Positions 49,253-59,170 of a stretch of DNA of 64,000 nt are shown piece by piece (the stretch's first letter is position 1; each line of letters begins with the position of its first letter). The notes beneath the pieces were generated by a model. It saw only the letters and a list, made by a program, of their open reading frames with translations. It ran no database searches and was not told the origin of the DNA. Origin of the DNA: Paraniabella hibiscisoli (GTDB taxonomy: Bacteria; Bacteroidota; Bacteroidia; Chitinophagales; Chitinophagaceae); NCBI RefSeq assembly GCF_022512515.1, contig NZ_JAKWBK010000001.1, positions 1,984,001 to 2,048,000 of the forward strand, read 5' to 3'. The position numbers and the translations under genes are program-made.

Positions 49253-50676
49253 TTAATTCTCTAAAATATTGTTGCAAAACGAAAGCAAAGATAATTCATT
49301 AAAATGAGCAGACATCAGTTGCAGGCCAAATGGCATTTGATTGCCGGGGTGGGAGAACAAGGGCACTGCAATACCGGGTACACCGGTTAAATTGGCTATA
49401 ACTGTGTAAATATCAGCGATATACATAGCCACAGGATCCTCCATTTTTTCGCCGATCTTAAAGGCGACAGAGGGTGAAGTTGGTAAACAGAGGAAATCGA
49501 AATCGTTGAAAATCAACGATAATTTATTTGTTAAAGTTCTCCTTACTTTTTGGGCCTGGGTGAAATAGGCGTCGTAGTAGCCGGAACTTAATACGAAGTT
49601 CCCGAGCATTATTCTTCGCTTCACTTCCCACCCAAAACCCTGCGAGCGGTTTTCTTTGTAAAAAGTATCAAGGTCGGTAATAGTCTCTTTATTGGCTCTA
49701 AAGCCATATTTTACGCCGTCATATCTGGAAAGGTTAGAAGTAGCTTCGGCTGTTGTAAGAATATAATAGGCCGGAACGATATAGTCAAGCAGGTCGAAAT
49801 GCACTTCTTCAACGGTATGGCCCTGACTTTTCCAGTCTTCAAGCTTATTTTTTACGGCTTTTGAAATTTCAGGATCCAAACCCGGATGAGACAATGCTTC
49901 GGGGAAATACGCGATCTTATATTTTTGCCGGTTTCCAGCTGCTTAGAATAAGCCGGAACTGGCTTCTTGGACACCGTACTGTCAAATTCGTCAGCGCCAG
50001 CCATTACTTCAAGCAGGAGGGCCGCATCTGCAACGGTAGTAGAAAAAATACCTATTTGGTCAAAAGACGAGGCGTAAGCGATCAAACCGTAACGGGAAAT
50101 GCGCCCGTAAGTAGGTTTTAAACCAATGATCCCGCAAAAATCTGCCGGTTGTCTCACCGAACCTCCGGTATCGCTTCCCAGCGAAACCATGCAAAGTCCT
50201 GCTTGTACGGCAACTGCCGATCCGCCCGAAGATCCACCTGAAATACGCGTTTCATCTGCGGCATTTAATACCTTTCCGTATACAGAGTTTTCGTTGGTAG
50301 ATCCCATTGCAAACTCATCGCAGTTCAAACGCCCGATAATAATTGCGCCTTCTGCTAATAGTCTTTCCACAGCAGTTGCCGAAAATATCGAGGTGAATCC
50401 TTTGAGTATGTTGGAAGCGGCAGTTAACTCATGCCCCTTATGGCAGATAACATCCTTAATGCCTATCACAACCCCGTGTAGTTTACCTTGTGGGGTTGCT
50501 AATTCGTCCAGCTCTTTTGCACGGCTTCTTGCTTCTTCGGCATACACTTCTACAAAAGCATTTAACTGCTTTTGGGCTTCAATTTTTTGAAGATAAGTTT
50601 CAACAGTAGATAAGCAAGATGTTGTACCCTCTTTTAAGTCCTGATGGTACCGGGCAATAGAAATGAAATCTGGCAA
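49253..50676 (-). CDS. gatA: Glutamyl-tRNA(Gln)/aspartyl-tRNA(Asn) amidotransferase subunit A, frameshifted
   Basis: Catalytic triad intact: Lys74 (GIKDVICHKG), cis-Ser149 and Ser173 in GSDTGGSVRQPADF. The last third is in a second frame; one A is missing near 49928 (ATAAGATC for ATAAAGATC), restoring IKIAYFPEALSHPGLDPEISKAV. Total about 474 residues, normal for GatA. It transamidates misacylated Glu-tRNA(Gln) with GatB and GatC. Being essential in bacteria without GlnRS, a true pseudogene is unlikely. Confidence 0.92.
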
Positions 50677-50719
50677 AAGGATGGCTTTTGTAAGTCAGGA
50701 AAAAATATGGAAGAATAGT

Positions 50720-50941
50720 TTATTCGGCTCTTTTAGGTTCGCTTGTGATAGAGTTTGCGCTTTCTTCTATTTCTTTTTTAACATTGTCCTTAGCATCGTT
50801 AAACTCGCGCATACCTTTACCTAAACCTCTCATCAATTCAGGAATTTTACGACCTCCGAATAACAGCAGCACAATTACCAGTATAATGATGATTTCATTT
50901 GTACCCAAAGCGCCCAATAGTTGAATTTGTGTCATGATCAA
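50720..50941 (-). CDS. tatA: Sec-independent protein translocase TatA
   Basis: 73 residues. N-terminal helix [21 protein letters not shown], then [20 protein letters not shown], the conserved FG hinge and amphipathic helix of TatA, then a charged tail. Forms the Tat translocation pore for folded proteins such as the phospholipase C in this window. A -7 box (TATCTTTG, 50956-50963, minus) lies 15 bp upstream. Confidence 0.93.
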   Translation of the reverse strand: MIMTQIQLLGALGTNEIIIILVIVLLLFGGRKIPELMRGLGKGMREFNDAKDNVKKEIEESANSITSEPKRAE

Positions 50942-51040
50942 TAAAAATTAGTTATCAAAGATACGAGAAGAATACAAAAGCAGATGTGAACTTGTTTAAA
51001 AAATCGGCAATCGTATTTATTTAAAGAAGGTAAAGTAACA

Positions 51041-51069
51041 AAAAATCCCGCCGTTTGGGCAGGATTTTT
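51041..51069 (-). terminator. Terminator of rplS
   Basis: Arms AAAAATCC-GCC and GGC-GGATTTTT form a stem with one mismatch; the T tract is on the minus strand, 20 bases after the rplS stop. Confidence 0.75.
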
Positions 51070-51088
51070 ATTAATATCATTAGTTGAA

Positions 51089-51484
51089 TTATGCTTTTTC
51101 TGCAGCAGCTTTCTTCGCACTTTTAGCGCCAACAGCCATACGTTTTTCACGGATACGTGCGCTTTTACCGCTTCTTTCTCTCTGGTAGAACAATTTAGCC
51201 CTGCGAACCTGGCCAACTTTGTGTAATACAATAGAGTCGATATTAGGAGAAGTAAAAGGGAATAATCTTTCAACACCTACGCCGTCAGAAATTTTTCTAA
51301 CTGTGAAGGATGCAGTAGCACCGCTACCTTGTATTTTAATAACGTCTCCTTTGAAAGACTGGATACGTTCTTTATTTCCTTCTATAATTTTATAGTTTAC
51401 AGTAACATTATCACCTGCTTTAAAAGCTGGAAATTGTTTTGTCTGTGTCAATTGCTCGTGAACGAAAGCTATCGCGCTGCTCAT
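51089..51484 (-). CDS. rplS: 50S ribosomal protein L19
   Basis: 131 residues. Matches L19 throughout: FKAGDNVTVNYKIIEGNKERIQSFKG, VRKISDGVGVERLFPFTSPNID and KVGQVRRAKLFYQRERSGKSARI. A Lys/Ala-rich C-terminal tail is longer than in E. coli. The -7 box TACCTTTG (51506-51513, minus) lies 22 bp before the start. Confidence 0.97.
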   Translation of the reverse strand: MSSAIAFVHEQLTQTKQFPAFKAGDNVTVNYKIIEGNKERIQSFKGDVIKIQGSGATASFTVRKISDGVGVERLFPFTSPNIDSIVLHKVGQVRRAKLFYQRERSGKSARIREKRMAVGAKSAKKAAAEKA

Positions 51485-51487
51485 AAC

Positions 51488-52812
51488 TTATTTTTTTAAG
51501 GACTGCAAAGGTAGGGAGAAAATTTGAAATTTTAATAGAAGTTCTATAAGTTTTTCTTTGAGTGCAATATTATAACTCAGAAAGCATGTCAACCGAACTT
51601 TTTCTACTTCAGCTTTACGTGCGCGATAACGCACAATGCCTTTTCCCGTTAACAATATCGTAAGTGCAGTTAAAGCACAGAAGCCCATCACCAGCCCGAG
51701 TGGTGTGGCTGTTTTGTCGTGAAAGACGCTGACCATAGCCGAAGAAAGTGCTCCTGTTGCCATTTGAACACAGCCTAAAAGTGCGGAGGCGCTACCGGCA
51801 TTTTGATCAAAAGGCGCCAACGCAAGTGCGGAAGCATTGGGAAAGGTAAATCCCTGGCAAGCCAGGAAAATGCTGCATAATATAATACTGCTCGTCATAC
51901 CCCACCAGTTGTAAGCAAAGCCAACGAATAGTAAAATGCCGGCGCAGGTTTGGAAGAATATGGCTCTGGGTATGATTTTTTCGCTGGATGTGACCCTTAG
52001 GATCTGTGCGTTTATTTGCGTTGCCAGAATAAGTGCACCGGCAATCATCGCAAATATCCAGCCGTATAGTTTTTCGCTGGCTCCAAAAACCTCCATAAAC
52101 ACATGTGGAGACCCGGCTACATAAGCGTACAAGCCTGCTGCTGTAAAGGCGCTGGCAAAAGTATAGATTACAAACTGGGGCTGTTTAAAAACGTCGGCAA
52201 ATCTTCTGAGTATAGCGGGTGGCGCCAGGGAGTAATCCGGAGAAGGTTGTTTACTCTCCGGTAACAGGAAAATGCACAACAGTAAAATAAGAAATACAAT
52301 AGCCAGCAAAATGATAAATACATAGCGCCAACCGATAGCCGCAGTTACATACCCCCGATAGTAGGGGCCAATAGCGGCGAAACTCCAATTACGAGCATGA
52401 GCAGCGAAAATACTTTTGCACTTTCTTTTACATCGAAAAGATCGCGCACCATGGCACGGGAGGCAACCATGCCGGCACAACCTCCCAGGGCCTGCAGAAA
52501 TCTGAAAACAATCAACATGTTCACTGAAGTAGCAACTGCACAACCGAGAGATGCCAGAATATAGAGGCTAAGGCCAAAATAGAGCGGCTTTTTACGCCCG
52601 TATTTATCTAATAGCGGCCCGTATAATAACTGCCCTGCGGAGATGCCAATAAAAAAACTAGACAAAGTGAGTGATATATTGCTGACATCAGTTTGCAGGT
52701 CTTTGGCGATATTAGGAAATCCCGGTAGGTACATATCGATAGAAAATGGTCCGATTGCACTGAGGAGGCCTAAAAGGAGTATTTTTAAAAACTTATTATT
52801 ATTGCCCTTCAT
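51488..52812 (-). CDS. Bcr/CflA family drug efflux MFS transporter, frameshifted
   Basis: ATG 52812 (MKGNNNKFLKILLLGLLSAI) and helix content match; segments include GPFSIDMYLPGFPNIAKDLQ and LSSFFIGISAGQLLYGPLLDKYGRKKPLYFG, the MFS motif A region. One G is missing near 52355 (GGGGG for GGGGGG?), restoring PTIGGYVTAAIGWRYVFIILLAI. About 441 residues, with a tail longer than usual. Proton-coupled multidrug efflux is likely. Confidence 0.8.
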
Positions 52813-53008
52813 AAAATGAGATATGTGTTTGGGGCAAGCAAGAGTATGTATAAAATGAGCAGCGAAGCTAAGGCAATTTTTGGTAAACAGGAACTGCTGT
52901 AGTTTCGTGTGGCAAGCTATATTCTGTTGAAAACTGGCATTATACCCCATTTATTGTTATGTGTAACGCAGTACACCTATATTTTTGCAGGGATTAAACA
53001 ACTTTTTC

Positions 53009-54142
53009 ATGCGTGTGCTGCTAACATTCTTTCTGGTTGGTTTTTGGGGAAATACTGTATTGGGGCAGAACCCGTATATCGATTCTTTGGTCCTGCGTAT
53101 TAGTGGTCTACAGGCGACAGGAGCCGACACGAACTACCCGGTGGGTATATTCCCTTCACAAAGAGCTTATTTGCCCGGGCGAAAACCTCCGAAGGAAGAT
53201 GATAATATATTTTTACGGGGCTAATTGCCTGGACTTTGAATGATATAAAGGAAGAGTTATCCGAAAAGAACCGGACAATTGTAGCTGCCATGACCGGAAA
53301 AGCAACTGCTAATTACTACAGGTACCAAAATAAAGATGGCAGGCCGGTATATAATTTCTGGCAAACCCAACCATCGAGACATTTTCCTAATAGCCGCTAT
53401 TTTTCTCAACGCAGGAAATACATAATACCCGATGACCTGGATGATACTGCCATATTATACTTATCTGCCGATTTTAGCGATAGCCTGAAACTGGAAGTGA
53501 AGAAGCTGATGGCTGAAAATGCCAATGGGCAAAAGAGAGGGATCAGGAATACCTTTAGACGTTATAAAAAAATACCGGCTTATTCTACCTGGTTTGGCAA
53601 AAACATGCCGGTGGATTTCGATATCTGTGTGCAGGCGAATGGTATGCGGTTTGTATTGGACAATCAATTGGCATTGAACCGGTATGATAGTGCTACCATC
53701 CGTTTGATGACGGATATGGTGCTCGACCGTAAACATATTAAACGCCCGCACTACATTCCCCGCATTACCAGAACACTGCTATTATTTTATACCACCTGGC
53801 CCGCCTGGTAGCAGCGCACCCCGGCATAATTTATTGGCTACATTAAAGCCGATATTGATCAAGGATCTGAAAGCAGAGATGCAAAGGGCTGATAATGAAA
53901 TGGAGCTTGTTTTACTGCAAACGTCGCTTATAAAACTGGGAAAAATTCCGGGAGAAAAGATAGTTGTTTCCCGCAAGGATTGGGACCGTTTTTATTTCTT
54001 CGTGGCTAATATGACTTCGGTATTTCCTAATCCTGTAAAAGGGATTTTTGCCAATAGCAGGAAAACGAATTTCTTTTACAGGTCGGAGGCGTATTATCAA
54101 ACACTGTTACTCGAAAATGAACTGTGGCGGCTGAAACGATAA
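53009..54142 (+). CDS. Conserved exported protein of unknown function, multiply frameshifted
   Basis: Restored reading from ATG 53009 begins MRVLLTFFLVGFWGNTVLGQ (signal peptide), continues FFTGLIAWTLNDIKEELSEKN after a missing T near 53215, then NFWQTQPSRHFPNSRYF, PDDLDDTAILYLSADF and VDFDICVQANGMRFVLDNQLAL, and, past two more shifts near 53770 and 53825, HLARLVAAHP, RHNLLATLKPILIKDLK and DWDRFYFFVANMTSVFPNP. About 377 residues. Looks like a helical, repeat-type fold. I recognise no family. Confidence 0.6.
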
Positions 54143-54823
54143 CCGGCCTGGCTTATTGATTAAATAATTGCTGCTTTTTTCTGCTTTTTCCGTATCTATA
54201 CTTTCCCTCATTTCCCTGAATTCGTTACGTTCGGGTTGAGGTTCGCCAATATAAGCCAGCAGCGATTTTTTCACATGTCCTTTCTTTGCCTGCTTATAGG
54301 CGTCTTTATTTTCTTTTACCAGTTCAATGATATCACCTTTAGTGGCTATCCTGAATTTATCTTTTTCCTTAATGAATACCATTTCATCGTCGCCCTCGGC
54401 CTGGTAAAACTGTTCTACATTCCTGTTGAGCTTGGTGAGCCAGTATTTATTGTCAAAGTTGATGAAAGCCTCCATTCCTCCGCGTCCGTTGCGGCTCAGT
54501 TGTTTTACCTGGGATGGTGTGTAAGTCAGTTCTTTTCCTTCAGGCGTTTTAATCTCTACAACACACAGATCATTTTTAAATTTTATAGTGCCGCTTCCTG
54601 TGATGGTAGTGCCATCCTTCAACTCTGCACTAAAAAAATTACCCGATGGCGCATTTTTAAACTGCCCGTTAGGTGGATCGCCCGGCCTGTCTCCGGGGCT
54701 TCGCATACCGCCACCGGCCCCACCTCCTCCCGGACGTCCTCCACCCATGCCACCGCCGCCAAATTGTGCATGCAGGGTTGATAGAGTGAGAAGGCTGATA
54801 ACCAACGGGAGAAAACGCTTCAT
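54107..54823 (-). CDS. Gly-rich secreted protein, paralog A of a pair around an IS
   Basis: Starts MKRFLPLVISLLTLSTLHAQ and has a Gly/Pro-rich mature N-terminus (GGGGMGGGRPGGGG). The rest resembles paralog B: LKDGTTITGSGTIKF, PEGKELTYTPSQVKQL, NKYWLTKLNRNVEQFYQ and DIIELVKENKDAYKQAKKGHVKKSLL. Its 3' end overlaps the unknown gene at 53009-54142 by 36 bp on the opposite strand. Function unknown; outer surface or periplasm likely. Confidence 0.6.
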   Translation of the reverse strand: MKRFLPLVISLLTLSTLHAQFGGGGMGGGRPGGGGAGGGMRSPGDRPGDPPNGQFKNAPSGNFFSAELKDGTTITGSGTIKFKNDLCVVEIKTPEGKELTYTPSQVKQLSRNGRGGMEAFINFDNKYWLTKLNRNVEQFYQAEGDDEMVFIKEKDKFRIATKGDIIELVKENKDAYKQAKKGHVKKSLLAYIGEPQPERNEFREMRESIDTEKAEKSSNYLINKPGRLSFQPPQFIFE

Positions 54824-54988
54824 TGGAAAATTTTTATTACCCGAAAGTACAGATTGACAATGCTGACAAACTTAAATAGGGTGGTAAAGTAATATTAAAG
54901 TTTTCTGAACACATTTTTATAATGACTGGATTGCGAAATTACTATAATAAGATCTCATTTTTTCCTAGTATTAAGTACTTAATTAACC

Positions 54989-55908
54989 CAAGTTGCTAGT
55001 AAAGCAATAAAAAAATGAGCATCAAAAAGATTTATTTTAGAGTTACCACACTTAAAAATGAATCGAGATGCTCACGGAAGATAAAATTATAAGGATTTTT
55101 TGTATTGTAGATGATATTTTAAAAGGGATTGGCCATTTTGAAGATAGTCGTCGCAGAGTCAGCGACAGTGAGGTAATAACGACGGCATTAGTATCCGCTC
55201 TTTATTTTGGAGGGCATTTGGATAATGGCAGGAACTTTATGAAGATGACAGGATTAGTTCCAGGTATGTTGGACAAAAGTCGATTTAACCGGAGACTTCA
55301 CTGCGTCAGTGAGTTGGTTTTATCCCTGTTTTGGCAGTTAGGTCATTATTTAAAAAGCGTGGCAGGAGCGTCAGAATATGTGATTGATTCTTTCCCGGTA
55401 GCGGTGTGTGATAATATTCGGATCAGTCGTTGTAAACTACTCAAAGGAAAGCAATGGAGAGGTAAACAGTGTAGCATGCGTCGATATTTCTATGGAGTAA
55501 AAGTGCAGGTGCTAGTCAACGCTGAGGGCATCCCGGTAGAGTTTGGTTTTGTACCCGGTTGTGAGAGTGATGTACAGGCCTTGAAAAAGCTGCCATTGGC
55601 AGTGGCTGCTGAAAGTAAGATTTATGGAGATTCTGCTTATACCGATTATCAGGTGGAAGATGATATGAGAGAAGCAGAACTGATTGAGTTAATGATCCAG
55701 CGAAAAAGCAACTCCCGAAGACCCGATGAGCCGTGGATCCGGTTCATCAAAGAGCAAAAGAGAAAAGGAATAGAAACTTCTTTTAGTGAAATAAAAGCCC
55801 TGTTCCTTCGAAAAATACATGCAGTCACCTTTAAAGGGTTTCTGATCAAACTCGCGATGTTTATTTTGGCTTTCACCTAAATAAACTCACCAATTAACTA
55901 GCAACTTG
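54989..55908 (+). mobile_element. IS982-family insertion sequence
   Basis: CAAGTTGCTAGT at 54989-55000 is repeated inverted at 55897-55908. The element has one transposase gene, 55068-55880. AATTAA flanks it at 54981-54986 and 55909-55914, which is consistent with a target duplication, but the exact ends are unclear. It lies between two paralogous genes. Confidence 0.75.
55068..55880 (+). CDS. IS982-family DDE transposase
   Basis: 270 residues with the DDE-fold residues Asp107 (VIDSFPVAVCD), Asp188 (IYGDSAYTDYQ) and an acidic residue in the last third (IETSFSEIKALF, Glu236 or Glu241). The order and the IDSFP segment match IS982-family transposases. The frame is intact, so the IS may be active. 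Confidence 0.85.
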   Translation: MLTEDKIIRIFCIVDDILKGIGHFEDSRRRVSDSEVITTALVSALYFGGHLDNGRNFMKMTGLVPGMLDKSRFNRRLHCVSELVLSLFWQLGHYLKSVAGASEYVIDSFPVAVCDNIRISRCKLLKGKQWRGKQCSMRRYFYGVKVQVLVNAEGIPVEFGFVPGCESDVQALKKLPLAVAAESKIYGDSAYTDYQVEDDMREAELIELMIQRKSNSRRPDEPWIRFIKEQKRKGIETSFSEIKALFLRKIHAVTFKGFLIKLAMFILAFT

Positions 55909-55910
55909 AA

Positions 55911-56546
55911 TTAATTAGATGCATTACCATTTATTTTTTCTTTCTTATCTTTTTTCCTCATTGACTCATTGTAAACCGCAATAGCCTTTTCGAGGTTGCC
56001 TTTATTGGCGTGTTGTACGGCTTTTTCATTACCTGAGACAAGATCTAAAACTATGTCCTTAGTGGCTTCGGCTATATTTCCATTTTTGTCAGTAACATAA
56101 AACAAATTTGCACCCCAAAGCATTGGAGTATAGGTTTTAATTGTTTCGTTTTTATTATGGCTGGCAATCCAGTATTTACGTTGTTGTGGCAGGCCGATAA
56201 CAGAGTCTGCATTATTAAATTTATTAACAAAAAGAATTTGTTTAGTTTGCTCTGGAAGTATTTCCTTTATTGTAGAGCCCTTCTTTATTTTTATTACAGA
56301 CCGATCTCCTTTACCTGTTATTGATCCTTTTATTCGTATGATGCTGTCATTCGTAAACGTTACTAATAGCCATATATTTTTATATGGATCTCCGTTACCA
56401 TAATACATTGGTGTGTAAACAGAGTAACTAGATGGTATTTTTACAGGTCCTTGGGGTGTTGGAACAGTTGTGGTGGTGCGGAATGTTTGCCATTGTGCGT
56501 TCGCACACACGCAAATTATCGTCGACGAAATAACTATCAGTAGCAT
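55911..56546 (-). CDS. Secreted protein, paralog B of the pair around the IS
   Basis: 211 residues. MLLIVISSTIICVCANAQW is a signal peptide. The body resembles paralog A: IIRIKGSITGKGDRSVIKI, LPEQTKQILFVNKF, QQRKYWIASHNKNETI and DIVLDLVSGNEKAVQHANKGNLEKAIAVYNE. The TAA stop (55911-55913) lies only 3 bases after the right IS end, so the insertion may have cut the original 3' end. Function unknown. Confidence 0.6.
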   Translation of the reverse strand: MLLIVISSTIICVCANAQWQTFRTTTTVPTPQGPVKIPSSYSVYTPMYYGNGDPYKNIWLLVTFTNDSIIRIKGSITGKGDRSVIKIKKGSTIKEILPEQTKQILFVNKFNNADSVIGLPQQRKYWIASHNKNETIKTYTPMLWGANLFYVTDKNGNIAEATKDIVLDLVSGNEKAVQHANKGNLEKAIAVYNESMRKKDKKEKINGNASN

Positions 56547-56647
56547 TTTTTCATAATGTTAGTTTTGAGGAGTAAAAATACGTGGATTTAATAAAATAGG
56601 AGGCTGTTTTTTGACTGTAGGTGCAAGTTCTGATTTATAAAAAAAAT

Positions 56648-56672
56648 AGCCGGTCTCACAGGGAAACCGGCT
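56648..56672 (-). terminator. Terminator of rny
   Basis: AGCCGGT (56648-56654) and ACCGGCT (56666-56672) form a stem; on the minus strand it is followed by T-rich sequence, about 37 bases after the rny stop. Confidence 0.7.
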
Positions 56673-56708
56673 GTTTCAACTATTTATTAAGCAATTATCT
56701 TGCTACGT

Positions 56709-58262
56709 TTACCGCTCTTTTTCACGGATAACGGTTACTTTAATCTGTCCGGGGAAAGTCATTTCTGTCTGGATCTTCTGAGCGATCTCAAACGAAAGCT
56801 TGTCGCTGTCCTGGTCAGTTACTTTGTCAGACTCTACGATTACACGCAGCTCACGGCCTGCTTGTATCGCATAAGCCTTTTCAACACCAGGGTAGCTGGT
56901 AGCCAGGTTCTCCAGGTCTTTAATACGTTGCAGGTATTGCTGCATAATTTCCCTGCGGGCGCCGGGGCGTGCACCACTGATGGCATCGCAGGCCTGTATG
57001 ATAGGAGAGATCACATATTGCATTTCTGCTTCATCGTGGTGGGCAGCGATAGCATTCACTACAGCCGGGTTTTCACCATATTTTTCAGCCAGTTTTGCAC
57101 CCAGCAATGCGTGGCTCAATTCACTTTCTTCATCAGGCACTTTACCAATATCGTGTAACAGACCAGCACGCTTAGCCAGTTTGGTCATATTCTGGTTCAT
57201 ACCTAGTTCGGCCGCCATGGTAGCGCAAAGGTTCGCCGTTTCGCGGCTGTGCATTAAAAGATTTTGACCATAAGAAGAGCGATAGCGCATGCGGCCTACC
57301 ATTCTTACCAGTTCTTTATGCAGGCCATGTATGCCCAGGTCGATAACAGTACGTTCACCAATTTCCATCACCTGCTCCTCAATTTGCTTGCGGGTTTTTT
57401 CTACCACTTCCTCAATACGGGCAGGATGAATACGACCATCCGTTACCAAACGCTGTAAACTCAGGCGTGCAATTTCCCTGCGCAGTGGATCAAAACAAGA
57501 TAGCAAAATGGCTTCAGGCGTATCATCAACAATCAGGTCTACCCCTGTTGCAGCTTCAAGTGCACGAATATTACGACCTTCTCTACCAATGATCTGGCCT
57601 TTTACCTCGTCGCTTTCCAGGTTGAACACGGTGATCGCATTTTCAATGGCCTGCTCCGCAGCGGTACGCTGAATGGTTTGAATGATGATTTTGCGGGCCT
57701 CTTTATTAGCTTTTTGCTTAGCCTCATCAATAATTTCCTGCTGCAGACCTATCGCTTGCGTATGCGCCTCATTTTTAAGACTTTCTACCAGCTGAGTTTT
57801 AGCTTCATCAGCAGTGAGGCCAGCGATCTTTTCCAGGCGGCGTATATGCTCTTCCTGGTGTTTTTCCAGCTCCGTGCGTTTTTTGTTAACTACTTCAATC
57901 TGCTTATTCAGGTTGTCTTTAATAACATCATTGTCTTTTACCTGCTTTTCAAGATTGGTTTCCTTTTGGTTTAAAGACTGTTCTTTTTGTTTAATACGGT
58001 TTTCGCTTTCAGATAACTTGCGGTTACGTTCGTTTACATCTTTGTCGTGAGCCGATTTTAGGGAAACAAATTTTTCTTTAGCCTGCAATTCTTTTTCCTT
58101 CCTGACGTTTTCTGCATTGAGTTCGGCTTCTTTTACAATGGTTTGCGCTCGTAAGCTGGCTTCGTCGATTTTTTGTTGTGTGTTTTTAGCGAAAATAAAT
58201 TTACCCGCCACTATGCCCAACACCAGGGCCACTGCTGCTACAATAATTATTGTGGGTTCCAT
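56709..58262 (-). CDS. rny: Ribonuclease Y
   Basis: 517 residues. N-terminal membrane helix ([21 protein letters not shown]), a long coiled coil ([23 protein letters not shown]), a KH domain ([31 protein letters not shown]) and an HD domain ([28 protein letters not shown], then NAIAAHHDE). This is the membrane-tethered endoribonuclease that starts mRNA decay. zapA lies upstream on the same strand. Confidence 0.96.
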   Translation of the reverse strand: MEPTIIIVAAVALVLGIVAGKFIFAKNTQQKIDEASLRAQTIVKEAELNAENVRKEKELQAKEKFVSLKSAHDKDVNERNRKLSESENRIKQKEQSLNQKETNLEKQVKDNDVIKDNLNKQIEVVNKKRTELEKHQEEHIRRLEKIAGLTADEAKTQLVESLKNEAHTQAIGLQQEIIDEAKQKANKEARKIIIQTIQRTAAEQAIENAITVFNLESDEVKGQIIGREGRNIRALEAATGVDLIVDDTPEAILLSCFDPLRREIARLSLQRLVTDGRIHPARIEEVVEKTRKQIEEQVMEIGERTVIDLGIHGLHKELVRMVGRMRYRSSYGQNLLMHSRETANLCATMAAELGMNQNMTKLAKRAGLLHDIGKVPDEESELSHALLGAKLAEKYGENPAVVNAIAAHHDEAEMQYVISPIIQACDAISGARPGARREIMQQYLQRIKDLENLATSYPGVEKAYAIQAGRELRVIVESDKVTDQDSDKLSFEIAQKIQTEMTFPGQIKVTVIREKER

Positions 58263-58321
58263 TAAAAGTCATTTGTTTTTTCTTTCGAAAAATGGTTCTA
58301 TAATTCTAAATATCAAAAAAA

Positions 58322-58343
58322 TACCCAACCAACGGGATGGGTA
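58322..58343 (-). terminator. Terminator after zapA
   Basis: Arms TACCCAACC and GGATGGGTA (one mismatch) sit 120 bases after the zapA stop, followed by an A/T-rich stretch. The 120 bases between, which I cannot assign, may be a long 3' untranslated region or a small RNA. Confidence 0.55.
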
Positions 58344-58464
58344 GTGGGCGAAGATAAAAATAAATTTGGTATTTAAGATTGAGATTTGGCGAATCGATCT
58401 TAAAACGACAACGATTTGATTTTATAGGTAGAAGGTGGCTCGGTTCAGGCTCCTCTGGTTATTG

Positions 58465-58755
58465 CTATTGAAGTTCGCTATCAATTAATGATTCTATCTG
58501 CTCCAGTTTGCCCAGCAAATGATTCTCATCGGCTATAGAAACATTTTTGTTCTTACTTTCTGTTACAAACCAAACCAATACCATTGATATATAATCCTGC
58601 ATGTCTTTGCCCGGTATCTTGGTTTTAAATTCAACAATTTTATCATTGATAATGCGTACCGACTGGCGAACAACCTGTTCATCTTCAGGAGACATTTGCA
58701 CCCGGTAGATCCTGTCGGCGATATTAATATTGGCGGGAATCAGATTTTCTTGCAT
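58465..58755 (-). CDS. zapA: Cell division protein ZapA
   Basis: 96 residues. MSPEDEQVVRQSVRIINDKI and the alpha-helical C-terminus match ZapA, which crosslinks FtsZ filaments at mid-cell. The gene sits directly upstream of rny on the same strand. Confidence 0.88.
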   Translation of the reverse strand: MQENLIPANINIADRIYRVQMSPEDEQVVRQSVRIINDKIVEFKTKIPGKDMQDYISMVLVWFVTESKNKNVSIADENHLLGKLEQIESLIDSELQ

Positions 58756-58838
58756 GATAACGATGAAATAGTGAGTGGTGAGTAATAAGTGAACAGACTA
58801 TCGACTATGATCTATCAACTATAAGCTTTCTTATACAC

Positions 58839-59120
58839 TTAACAGCGCAATACATTTATCAATTTCTTTAATATATCCGTTGATCTTTTTTCAAAAGCTT
58901 TCTTTTCCTCCGGATCCATCATAGCCTGGCTGTATTTTTTAGCATCGAGCTGATGTTGCAATGCTTCGGCTACATCGGCCGCTTCGTTAAATTGCAGCCG
59001 GGCATCCGCCAGGGTTTCTTTTAAAGCCTGGTTTTCCTTCTTTATAGAAGCATTTTGCTTTGCCAGCAATTGCAATTTCTCCTGTATCTGCTTTATTTTG
59101 TCTTCAAGAATCTGCGACAT
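58839..59120 (-). CDS. Coiled-coil protein upstream of zapA
   Basis: 93 residues, almost all heptad coiled coil: MSQILEDKIKQIQEKLQLLA, KKENQALKETLADARLQFNE. The C-terminus turns to KAFEKRSTDILKKLINVLRC. Size and neighbours suggest a ZapB-like division factor, but that is inference. Confidence 0.6.
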   Translation of the reverse strand: MSQILEDKIKQIQEKLQLLAKQNASIKKENQALKETLADARLQFNEAADVAEALQHQLDAKKYSQAMMDPEEKKAFEKRSTDILKKLINVLRC

Positions 59121-59170
59121 GATCGATGTTTAAAAGTTCAAGACGGAAGGTTTAACCTATATTAAACTGC

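Noticed and set aside
58344..58464. 6S RNA between zapA and rny
   Set aside because: The position is suggestive, but I could not build the long bubble-containing hairpin from the sequence by eye.
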